A stretch of 64,000 bases of DNA from assembly GCA_019916065.1 (NCBI GenBank), contig CM034233.1, positions 5,462,516 to 5,526,515 of the forward strand, written 5' to 3'. Source of the DNA: Vitellaria paradoxa. Lineage: Eukaryota > Streptophyta > Magnoliopsida > Ericales > Sapotaceae. Positions 37,701-49,700 of the stretch are shown piece by piece. The notes beneath the pieces were generated by a model that worked only from the letters and a program-made list of their open reading frames with translations, was not told the DNA's origin and searched no databases. Each line of letters opens with the position of its first letter. The first letter of the stretch is position 1. The position numbers and the translations under genes are program-made.

Positions 37701-40700
37701 TGAGGTTATACAAAATTCACAGTAACCACATCTTGACGATGTGGTTATGGTTTTTGGTTTTGGAGGCCATTACCATTTTTCACAACACAAGCTATAAAAC
37801 TGCCAGTCAAAAAGTAATTTTTTTGGTAATTACAACCCAGCAATGAACAAACCAAATCAAAATCTGGTGGTAGGTTGAGGATATACTAAATTCACAGTAA
37901 CCACATCTTGACGATGTGGTTATGGTTTTTGGTTTTGGAGGCCATTACCATTTTTCACAACACAAGCTATAAAACTGCCAGTCAAAGGGCTTTTCTGTGT
38001 GTGTGAAAATATAGCCTGAATGATTTATCTGTGTTGAAGATAAATCGGAGTATTAGATTTCCAGACGTATACATTCTTATGGAGTATGTCACTAACGTAA
38101 TTTTTTTTCTCATACTGTTATAGAAGGATTTCTCTACTCGACCTATCTGGAATCCATTATAGACGAGTCATCCCAATAATCATAAATGGGGTGCTAGGAG
38201 GGGTATGTAAGGGACAAACTGGCCTTGGCTGTTACTTTGCATAAATGTGTTTGTTATCAAATATAAATCCACATTTTCATAGTGCTCAACCTGAACTTTA
38301 ATTGCTGTGTATGGCATTTGGCCTGCTCACTATGATGTGTCCTAACTAGAAACATGCATGTTATAGTTTGTTGTAACTTGGTGGAATTTGGATTACAATT
38401 TGTATATGTTGAGTTAGATAGCTTAAGCTTTTGGGACAATTGGTTAATTAACATTGTATAAAAACTTTAATTCCAGGAGATCATGGGTTAAAGTTTTTTT
38501 TTTTTTTTTTTTTTTTTTTATCATATTTGTTACTTGTATAATTTGTTCTATTTTAATTGGCACATCTATTTGGTTTGATTTGTCTCTCTTTAGGTCATGT
38601 GCAAGACTAGGTTGTATGGGAGAGGGCTTATTAACTTAGCTTATTATGCTTTGTTGGTGTAGGAGATCGCACCTACGTCATATCATCTTCCCCTCCCGTG
38701 AGCGTCATCCCGTGGCTGGAGGCATTCGCATTATAATAAATACTTAGAAGATTTGCTCTGGGCTAGGAGCGAGGCCTAGGGATCGTCCAACCAAAGTACT
38801 CACTACCATACACCCACCCACGGGACCATTTGAGAGACGAGCGGCTTGGTGGTTAGAGTTGGAGGATACGTTGAGGCACCCTCGACCAACCCAAGAGAGA
38901 GGATCACTAAATGATAAAACCCATTCTATACCTTATAATCGCCTCGTACCCATATGGTAATGACCTTGTACTAGTTGACTAAGTAAGGAGTGCTACCACC
39001 ACTTGGCTGGGGCACCTTCACCTACGAATATATTGGGCTGGCAGAGTTGGCTATGCAGCGACGGGACCACTGTCCTTGTCGCGTGGAAACTAGCCTCCTT
39101 GTCTTGACTTGTCCTCTATAAATACCTCTAGCCACAACACACCATGAGGATAGACTACCTATTCCCTTATTCTTCTTATCACCTAGAACCCTCAACTACC
39201 CTCTCTCTTCGTCGCTTCAAGTTACCCTAGCTCTCACTCCGTCCGCCTCCAGTGATCTCCTGCCATTGATGACGTATGACATTGTTCTTAGACAGCCAGA
39301 GCATTCATCCACATCTCGACATCCACAATTGGCACATTTGCTAACAGCTTGTAATTGATGACTTAACACATTCTTTAGTGTAAACCTAAATAGTTGATTT
39401 TGCTTTTTTCTGGTGACCCACAAGTCTAGGTGATGACCAATAATTTTTGGAGCAAAGTCCTTCAAGGATAATTAATGTTGTTACTCTTGCGAAACAAACA
39501 ATAGGTGAATGAATCTTGTCTTAGATCAGAAATGTTGATAGAACAGGCAAATGGTTGCAAGGTTTTGTAAGTGATACAAGTACAAAAAGAAATGATGCAT
39601 GAAAGGTCCAAATGCATTGAATCATTTATATGAAGAGCAATTCCACGAGAGAGGTAGACTAATTACAGTTTCATGCCATGACAGTTTGACCATGGGAGTG
39701 AAGACAAGGCTTCTGGTTTGTTGGGTGAAGTTGGTGACATTTGGCAAAACCTAATGCCTGAATATTCTCAGATTAATGCAATGCAACATTGGTTACCTTC
39801 AGTGTTGCTATTACCAGAACCAATCGATAAGGGCATGTCAATATGGTTGTTAACAAAGTTGACAGTGTCTTCTTATGACAGCTTCTTAAAAGAATTAAAA
39901 TTTGAAATAAAATCATTATTGTATATTTCCCCAAATAAGCCTTTGCCAGTGTCGCTACTCATTAGGGCCATTAGGGGAGAACACACTTAGTTTGTTGATT
40001 ATTTAATTCATATCGAATCATCAAGAAAATAAATTAATGCGGAAGCGTACCTGAATCCATTGATGTAATTTTGTGGTTCTTGATCTTCCAAGCCAATACG
40101 TAGGTTTCTTTTCTTAATTCTCTCTGGCGATGGGGTCTCAGATTGATTAGAAAACTCTTACGTATGACCTAGGGACCATAACCTATTTATAATAACTGTA
40201 GAAACCCTACTTCTATTCGGCCCATCATAAAATAGAAATATGGGCTTAGGTATCTACACATTAAAGGCCCATACAAAATTGAGATGTTATAAAGCCCAAA
40301 ACCTTAAAACCTTAACAGACCACTTTAAATGGGCTTAATCTTTATGATAGCCTATAACACATAAATAACATGTTTGGCCCACAATTGATCATTTTCCAAC
40401 AATCTCCCACTTGGGCCAGATATGTTAGCTTGTGCATTATAAAATTAACCTTATGAGCTCAAAATTTGCTATCATTATCAAACATCTCTATGCAATCTGG
40501 TCCATCAATTATATCAATATAGGATTAAAGCGGCTTTCGTTATATGTATCATAACTAAACCCATCAATAGTCACATATATCAATACAATCAACGACATAG
40601 ATCAAGTATGGATGTGTAGCATGGAAATTACATGTGATGTGATCTAAGCATGCTTATTTCCAACTAGTCCTACTTTATTTTTAGTGAGATTACAACAAAT

Positions 40701-43700
40701 ACATTCAGAGTGCAAATAAACCAAATATCTTATTCTGCAGAAAATAAATCCATAAAATGTGTCTACAACTGAAAAGTATCCAAATACAAACTCCCACTAA
40801 ACCAACATATCATCAAATGATACAACACCCATATGAGCTACATGCTCATGAAAGACCTTGGGTGGTAAGCCTTTAGTGAGCGGATCCACAATCATAGAGT
40901 TTGTGTCAATATGCTCTATAGACATCTGACCACTCTGAACTTTTTCCTTAACAACTAGGAACTTAATGTCTATGTGTTTAGACTTCGAAGAGCTCCTATT
41001 GTTATTAGAAAATAGCACAGCTGACTTATTGTCACAGTGGTCTTTCAACATTATCCAAAATTCGCAGCCCAGTGACAAAATTCCGCAGCCATATTCCATG
41101 ATTAGATGCCTTATAACAAGCTATGAACTCTGCTGCCATAGTGGAAGAAGCTATGAGTGTCTGCTTGGCACTCCTCCAGGATATAGCTCCTCCAGCCAGC
41201 AAGTAGATGTAACCTAATGTGGATCTTCTACTATCTTGGCATCCAGCAAAATCGGAATCAGAAAACCCAATGATCTTCAACTGATCCTATTTCTTATAAG
41301 TGAGCATGTAATCCTTTGTTCTCTGTAAGTACCTCAAAACTCGTTTGGCTGCTTTCCAATGATCCATCCCAGGATTGCTTAAATATCTGCCTAACATTCT
41401 AACAATGAATGCTATGTCAGGACGTGTACAAACTTGAGCATACATTAGACTTCCAACAACTGAAGCGTAGAGAATCTTATGTATCTCCTTAACTTCAATA
41501 TCATTTTTAGGGCATTGATTGAGACTAAATTTGTCTCCCTTAGCGACAGGGGTGTCACCTGGTTTACAATCTTGCATGCCAAACCTTTTAAGTACCTTAT
41601 CGATATAGGCCTTTTGTGATAATCCAAGAATACCCCGAGAGCGATCTCGATGTATCTGAATCCCAAATACAAAAGATGCATCACTAAGATCTTTCATCTC
41701 AAAATTCTTTGATAGAAATCTCTTGGTTTCATGCAACATGCCTATATCATTTGTGGCAAGCAATATGTCATCAACATATAAAACCAGTAAAATATACTTA
41801 CTCCCACTGAACTTGTGATACACACAATCATCCACAGCATTTACCTCAAAACCGAACGAGATAATTACTTGGTGAAATTTGTAGTACCAGTGACGGGAAA
41901 CTTGTTTGAGTCCATAGATGGATTTCTTTAATTTGCAAACCATATTCTTTGAGTCTCCCGACACAAAGTTTTCTGGTTGCACCATATAGATCGTTTCATC
42001 AATGTCACCATTAAGAAACGCCGTCTTAACATCCATCTGATGTAACTCAAGATCAAAATGTGCAACAAGCGCCATAATGGTTCTGAAAGAGTCTTTCGTA
42101 GAAACCGGAGAGAAAGTCTCTTTGAAGTCGATGCCCTCCTTCTAGGTAAAGCCTTTTGCTACAAGACGAGCCTTATATCTTTCCACATTACCATTCGAAT
42201 CCCTTTTGGTTTTAAATATCCATTTACAACCAATGGGTTTCGCACCTTCTGGTAATGGGACAAGATCCCAAACTTTATTGTCTTGCATAGACTTATACTC
42301 CTCATTCATGGAATCAATCCACTGTTGAGAGTTAGAACCCTGCATGGCCTGATGAAAGTTGATTGGATCATCTTCCACCATTCCAATATCTTCCTCACGT
42401 TCTTGGAGAAATACTGCATAATCATCTGGAATAGCACTTTTCCTTTCTCTCGTGGATCTCCTTAGTTCTTGAGATTGTTGATTTTGTTCTTCTGGAATAA
42501 TTACCTCATTCTGGATGGGGGGTTGTTCAACATTGTCTTGTTGAGATTCCTGATTTCCTTCTTGATCAATGACAGGTATAGAAGCCTGCACCTTATCATA
42601 AAAGATAGTAGGAATCGAAACCAATTCCTCCTCAAAGGCAATGTCTCTAACCTTATTTCTCCCCCCAAAATCAACATCCTCAAAAAATGTTACAGTTCCG
42701 TTTCAAAAATTGACCTAAGTGTGGGATCATAAAATTTGTAGCCCCTTGATCGCTCAGAGTAACCAATAAAGTAACTGCTCACTGTTTTGGAGTCCAATTT
42801 ATTTTCATGTGGCCTATAAGGCCTTGCCTCAGCTGGACATCCCCAAATGTGAAAATGCTTCAAACTAGGCTTTTTGCCTGTCCAAAGCTCATAAGGTGTT
42901 TTGGTAGCTGCTTTAGTGGGTACTCTATTAAGAATGTAAGCTGCAGTCTTAAGTGCTTCTCCCCAGAGTGATTCTGGTAAAGTAGAATGACTAATCATAC
43001 TCCTTACCATATCTTTTAGGGTTCTGTTTCGTCTCTCAGCTACACCATTCATGCTAGGGGATCCTGGCATGGTGTACTGTGGGACGATTCCACACTCCTC
43101 TAAGAGTTTAGCAAATGGTCCTGGACGTTGTTCTCCTGAACCGTCATATCTACCGTAGTACTCACCACCACGATCAGATTTAACGCTCTTAATCTTTTTG
43201 TTAAGTTGATTCTCAACTTCAGCTTTAAAAGCCTTGAACACGTCCAGTGACTGAGACTTCTCATGAATGAGATATAGGTACCGATAGCGTGAGTAATCGT
43301 CTATGAATGATATAAAATATTGTTGACCATTCCAAGAAGCCGTAGGGAATGGACCACAAATATCCGTATGTATTAATTCTAAGACGTCTGAAGTTCTGTT
43401 GGCACCTAATCTCTTAGTTTTGGTCTGTTTTCCCTTAATACAATTAATGCTGACATCAAAGTCTGAAAAATCAAGGGAATCCAAAATGCCATCCAGACAC
43501 AAGTCTTCCAATTCTATCTTTTGAGATATGACCCAACCGCTTGTGCCATAATGACGCCAAATTTTCTTTATTTAATTTGCGTTTAGTACCACGTGATTAC
43601 ACATGCAAGGTTTCATTATATGATGCAATAGTATCAAGCAAGTATAGGTTATCATATGCAGATAATGAACCAGTACCAATAACATTTGAATTCAACGAAA

Positions 43701-46700
43701 GACTAAACTGATTGTTTCCAAATGAACAATAATATCTAGATTTGTCCAACAAAGAAACAGAAACCAAATTTCGCCTAAAAGACGGTACAATAAAATGTCT
43801 TTCAAATCCAAATAATAACCAGTTCCTAATAATAACCTAAAAGTGTCTATTGCATCAACTTCCACCGACTTGCCATCTCACACAAAGATGTATCTTTCAC
43901 CATCATTTGGCTTTCGGTAGCTCAGGCAACCCCGCATAGAAACACTTATGTGAGTAGTAGCACCAGAATCTAACCACCAAGTGTTTCTAGGTACTGAAGC
44001 TAAATTAACCTCAGAACAGACCAAAGTATAAATTGTACCTTTCTTTGCACGTCAAGCGTGATATTTGGCACAATCTTTCTTAAGATGTCCAGTTTTGTTA
44101 CAAAAGAAGCAGCTGTCAATTTTCTGCTGTTGTTTCTTTTGTACTGGACCCTTAGTAGCAGTTTCATATTCTTTCTTTCTTTTCTTGCCCTTATCTTTAG
44201 AGGTGCCTGCCAAGTGAGCACTTTCAGTTCTGTCTTGCTTCAACCTTTCTTCCTTTTGCACACAATATGAAATGAGCTCATTTAGAGACCATTTCTCCTT
44301 TTGGCAATTGTAACTGACCTTAAAGTGACTGAACTGTGCAGGAAGCGAGATCAATACCAAATGCACGAGCAAGTCATCAGATAGCTCAAGCTTTAATCTC
44401 TTAAGTTTAGAAGCAATATTGGACATCTCCATGATGTACTCCCTTATGTTTCCTTTGCCTTTATACTTCATTGAAATCAAGCCTTGCAAAAGCGTGCTTG
44501 TTTCAGCCTTATCATTTTTAACAAAACGCTTTTCAATCTCGGCAAGGAACTCCTTGGCATTAGTTATCCCCTCGGATACTGCGCCCCTGAAGGTTTCTGG
44601 AATGCCGCGCTTGATGATCATGAGACTCATGCGATTTGAGCGATCCCACTTCTCAAAGTTCCTCTTTTCATCAAGTGAACTTTCAGCCGTAAGAGAAGCG
44701 GGTTGCTCAACCCTGAGCGCAAGGTCAAGATCCATGCAGCCAAGAACAATTAATATGTTCTCTTTCCAATCCTTGAAGTTTGTTCCATTTAGCATAGGAA
44801 TCGAATTTATGTTGGCAGATATAGTAGTAGCAGACATATTAGCTGAATAGAGAACAAAATAACCAAAAATTATGCTCACAAAAATAATAATCAATAAATT
44901 CAAATAATGGTAAACCCATCTCAAGATACCCAGCACAACATTAATATCAAGTCTTTGGACAGTAATATTAATTGTAAGTGGTACTCTTGTTGTAGTGATC
45001 AAACATTGACAATAACTCCTGTCAAATAATAAGCCAATCTTTGGATTATCTCACTATTTACATGAAAACCTCATAATTGTCACATGTTTACCACCACAGG
45101 TGCATGTGTAATTCTGTCAAATATTAGCCTTGCTTTGGGCCGACCAATACTTGCATGAATAAATACATACACACAACCTTCTAATATTCAAAATAAAATA
45201 ATTTCCACAAGAGAGGTTGCTTTGGCAACATGTTGCTTTCATTAAATTATTGTTGAATATTATATACTCAAAATTAATAATACCAAAATTTGAATTTAAT
45301 TGATTCCTTAAATCAATTCCCTTAAAATTAAAAGAAATTAAAACTCTTTAGGGCCCTTTTGAAATAAAAAAATAGATTTGTGAAAGGTAAATCCCTTCGC
45401 GAAAGGTTTCGCAACCTACGTGATGGGTTTCGCAACCTACGCGAAGGGTTTTGAAACCTACGCGAAGGGTTTCGCAACCTACGCGATGGGTTTCGCAACC
45501 TACGCGAAGGGTTTTGAAACCTACGCGAAGGGTTTCGCAACCTACGCGAAGGGTTTTAAAACTTACGCGAAGGGTTTCGCAACCTACGCGAAAAGACTAC
45601 GAATACCCCAAGGCTTTTCGTGAACTACCCTTTCTTGATTCGTTGAATCAAGATTAGGGTTTTACGCTAAATCTACTTTGAGTATCCTAAAAAAAAAACA
45701 ATCAAATAGCATTCAATCATACGAAAAGAGAATTGAAACAAGCAAAACTTTCTAGCATGAACATTGAATGAATATTCATTAAAGAAACTTAATCCAGTGT
45801 GTATACATAAATCGTCATGCAACACCACGTTTAAAGCATGTACACGCATGTGTGTATATATATATATATATATGCATACGAACAACAATTGCATAAAAGA
45901 AGATCAAATAACTGAAAATTTCAAAATTTTGAGAACTAAAAATTAATCCCCAAAATTTAAACCCTAGCCATTAAATCTTAATCTATAAAAAAAATTTTTC
46001 AATGATTCAACATGAGTAGGCTCTGATACAACTAGTTGATTATTTAATTCATATCGAATCATCAATAAAATAAATTAATGTGGAAGCGTACCTGAATTCA
46101 TTGATGTAATTTTGTGGTTCTTGATCTTCCAAGCCAATACGTAGGTTTCTTTTCTTAATTCTCTCTGGCGATGGGATCTCAGATTGATTAGAAAACTCTT
46201 ACGTATGACCTGGGGATCATAACCTATTTATAATAACTGTAGAAACCCTACTTCTATTCGGCCTATCATAAAATAGAAATATGGGCTTAGGTATCTACAC
46301 ATTAAAGGCCCATACAAAATTGAGATGTTATAAAGCCCAAAACCTTAAAACCTTAACAGACCACTTTAAATGGGCTTAATCTTTATGATAGCTTATAACA
46401 CACAAATAACATGTTTGGCCCACAATTGATCATTTTCCAACATAGTTAACATTGGTAGCATTGTCTGGGAACATTAATTCTGGGGAAAACCTAAAAAAAA
46501 AAAAACTGGTAAAAGCTGTATTTTCTTCTATTCTAATGGTTGTACCATGACTGTTGCAGCTGTCTTATGTTGGTTTCCAAATGATGTTCGCTACGTTAGT
46601 TCACTTTAAAAAATGCCTTGCCTGTTTTATTGGAACTGGAAGGGTGAACACAGGATCTATTGCTTTGATTGAAGTTTGTTTGACAGCGTTGGTTTTGAAA

Positions 46701-49700
46701 ATTTCTGCTCTATCTTAGAGTTAATTTAACCTTTTTTTTTTTTGTTTTGTATCAGGTTGGGGTTGATAACATGTGTATACTGGTACATGCTGTTAAGCGG
46801 CAGCCATTGCAGTTGCCTTTAGAAGGCCGAATTAGTAATGCACTTGTAGAAGTTGGACCGTCCATAACACTTGCCAGTCTTTCTGAGGTTTTAGCATTTG
46901 GAGTCGGAAGTTTTATTCCTATGCCAGCATGCCGTGTATTTTCTATGTTTGCAGGTTAGACAAATACTCCCTATCTAAATTCAATGACCTTGAAGTAATA
47001 GCAGTACTAGTGGCAGCAGAAGTGCTCGCCATTTATATTCTTAACGTTATTATTTTTCTGTCTATTTTAGGCTTATCAGTTAGTTATGTCTCGTTGTTTT
47101 GCAGCGTTGGCAGTTCTCTTGGACTTCCTTCTGCAAATCACTGCTTTTGTTGCCTTGGTTGTTGTTGACTTTTCAAGAGCTGAGGATAAGCGGGTTGATT
47201 GTTTTCCTTGTATTAAAATTTCTGGATCATATATCGATCCAAATGAAGGTATGGCTAAGAATTCTCACATGGCTGAATACATTTATATTTTTAGTGTCGT
47301 TATCACGTATTACTTCTCGTAACCTGAGCATGGAAACTATTTGACGAAAATTATATGAATATGTAGGAATTGGTCATACAAGACCTGGATTAATAGCTCG
47401 ATATATGCAGGTAATTACTATCCACTAACTTTAGGTTTTCTTTCCTTTAGGCGGCCAATTACATTATGCAACTATAATCTTAAGGGTACTCTGCAAAAAA
47501 ATCAGAAGAAAATATACGTTAAGGAAAAAAATAACATCTTATTACGTGTACATACACATATATACTAAAATATATGTATATGTAATGAGTTATCGAATAT
47601 ACGTACGTCTAGACTAATATGTGAAGAGAGGACACCGGATTGGTGTTCCCCCTCTCTCAAGCTCTGTAGTTCTCCATCTGTCAAAAATAGCCAATTGCTT
47701 CTAATGTTTTTTACAGTTGGGATAAATTTTGAACCTTATTCACTTTAGGGGTAAAATTGGAAATTTGCTTTTTTTCCACAGCTGCTTAGTCACATTCTTC
47801 CGCGTTCTTGTTTGATTTTGCACGATAACTCAGGGTCTCATTTATTCACATAATTATTCATGGCCATAAATAGCAATAAAAAAATATGGCTGGTATCAGA
47901 CCCACATGCATACAGGAGGATTATGGAGCTATAATTAGGGAATTTCTTGAAATTCTGATGGTTCTAAATGACATGAGTAGTATTACATTGCACTGCACTC
48001 TTATCAAATTAAGGTTGAGTTTGGAAAGAAAAAATTAATTAACTATCAGTTACTAGTGACTAAAAAGTTAACCTTTTTTTTTTTTCTGTGTTTGGGAAAG
48101 AAAAAAAACTAACTTTTTAGTAACTAGCTTTTTATTAATTTGATATTTTTACCTTTCATAGTTTAAAAGAAGTTAAAAATATTAGAGAGTGAATATAATT
48201 ATTTTAAAAAATGCTAAAAAGTGGAGTAGTTAGAACCTGATTAACTGGCTTGGTTGCCAAATACAACCTAATTGTTATTGTAATCTTGTATTATGACCCT
48301 TATCAGGAAGATAAATGGCTCTAACAATCTTGTATTATGACTCTCATTGGAAAGATAAATGGCTCTAACAAGTTTGCAAATAATATATATATATATATAT
48401 AATCTGTTGTACAAATTTGTTTCTACAACAAGTACTAATCAGAATGAATTGTGACCTTAAGATATTTGATTAATAATTGTGGAAATGATCAGAATGCGCA
48501 TAACAATGGTTACTATCTGAATTTAATATAGCATGCCTCTAGTTAATATAGCATGCCTCTAGTTAGTCTTAATAATTGACATGAGGATATCTGAATTTAA
48601 TATAGCATGCCTCTAGTTAGTCTTAATAATTGACATGAGGATATCTGAATTTAATATAGCATGCCTCTAGTTAGTCTTAGTAATTGACATGAGGATTTCT
48701 TCTGTGGGTCGGGAAGAAGTCCGCAGCCGTTACCCGAAGGTGCGCACTGGGTGAAGCCCGTCCCATGGACCAAGCCGGCAATGGCCCACGAGGTAGTAAA
48801 CCAGCCTAGGCAAGCCCTGGCTGACCGGCTCGATCGAGAGAAGCTGTTAGAAATCCGTCAAAGCGGTAACCCACCCCCGAAGGGGAGTCGAACCTAGGAC
48901 CGCACGCGGCCTAGGCTTTGAGGCATCTTCGAACTTCCGCTCAACCACTTCGGGGCGACATGAGGATTTCTTGACCAGAGATTTGGTGGATTTGTCTGGT
49001 TCCATGGTATGACTGGTGAGCGTTGGCAGTCAAAACTATGTTCACATTAACTTCTTAAATTTGAATGTGTTTTCCCTGCTGGAACAAAAAATTAAAAAAA
49101 AAAAAAAAATAGAAGGGCAAACTACATATATACTGATCTTAAACATTTGATTAATTATGTATAGGCTTCTTAGCATTTAAAATTTACATGAATATCTTTA
49201 TTTTTAAAAATTACTGACCATGAGCTTTAAATTCTAACTCTGTTATAATATTGACAATTTTATTATCAATTTAATTAAATTAATTATAAATAATATAAAT
49301 ATAAATTTATATACATATACTGTAAAATATATATATATACATATAAGGCGGGGGGAGCGGCAGCGGGCGGGGATCTAGAAATATGACTCGGTAGTTGACA
49401 TTGAGCTCTGTTCGGGTCCGGTTACATTATCCATGTATTTTTTATGTTAAAAAAATATAAATATATCTAAACCGTTAAATTTTAAATTCAACGGTCGAAC
49501 CTCAGCCTCCGCTTTTTCTAGAATATAGTACTCCCTCACACGCAGGTCGTTCGCCGACGTCGCCATTGGGACGGTTTGTGCCCATACCAAGTTTCCTACG
49601 GCGCTGGATTGTTCACCGGCGACCTTGCCACCAACATCGCCATTGGGTGTGGTCAACGACATTGCCATAGGGTGCGGTCACGACGACGAAGTCTTGTTCA

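Larger units (their letters stand above)
39993..46442 (-). mobile_element. Copia LTR retrotransposon, complete structure, defective coding region
   Basis: 6450 bp. 409-bp LTRs lie at 39993-40401 and 46034-46442, with target duplication TAGTT at 39988-39992 and 46443-46447. On the minus strand: 5' LTR, then a primer-binding site TTGTATCAGAGCC (initiator Met tRNA type), leader, gag, protease, integrase, reverse transcriptase and RNase H. A polypurine tract AAGTGGGAGAT abuts the 3' LTR. Integrase precedes reverse transcriptase, the Copia order. By eye the LTRs differ at 10 of 409 positions, mostly transitions, so it is fairly young. Several stops and frameshifts make it non-autonomous. It sits antisense in NPC1 intron 19. 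Confidence 0.95.

Noticed and set aside
44419..44850. 143-codon plus-strand open frame opposite Copia gag
   Set aside because: Antisense shadow of gag, with no independent features.
45328..45657. Overlapping open frames with perfect 7-residue repeats (FATYAKG, RNPSRRL) on both strands
   Set aside because: They are by-products of the 21-bp minisatellite, whose length is a multiple of three. No start context, and the region is the untranslated Copia leader.
48515..48696. Regular repeats that might suggest a CRISPR-like array
   Set aside because: Tandem units without spacers in a plant nuclear intron; simple tandem duplication.
48884..48956. tRNA-like sequence with A and B boxes (minus strand)
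   Set aside because: It is the head of a SINE with target duplications. The body continues well past the tRNA-like part and a full cloverleaf is not formed.
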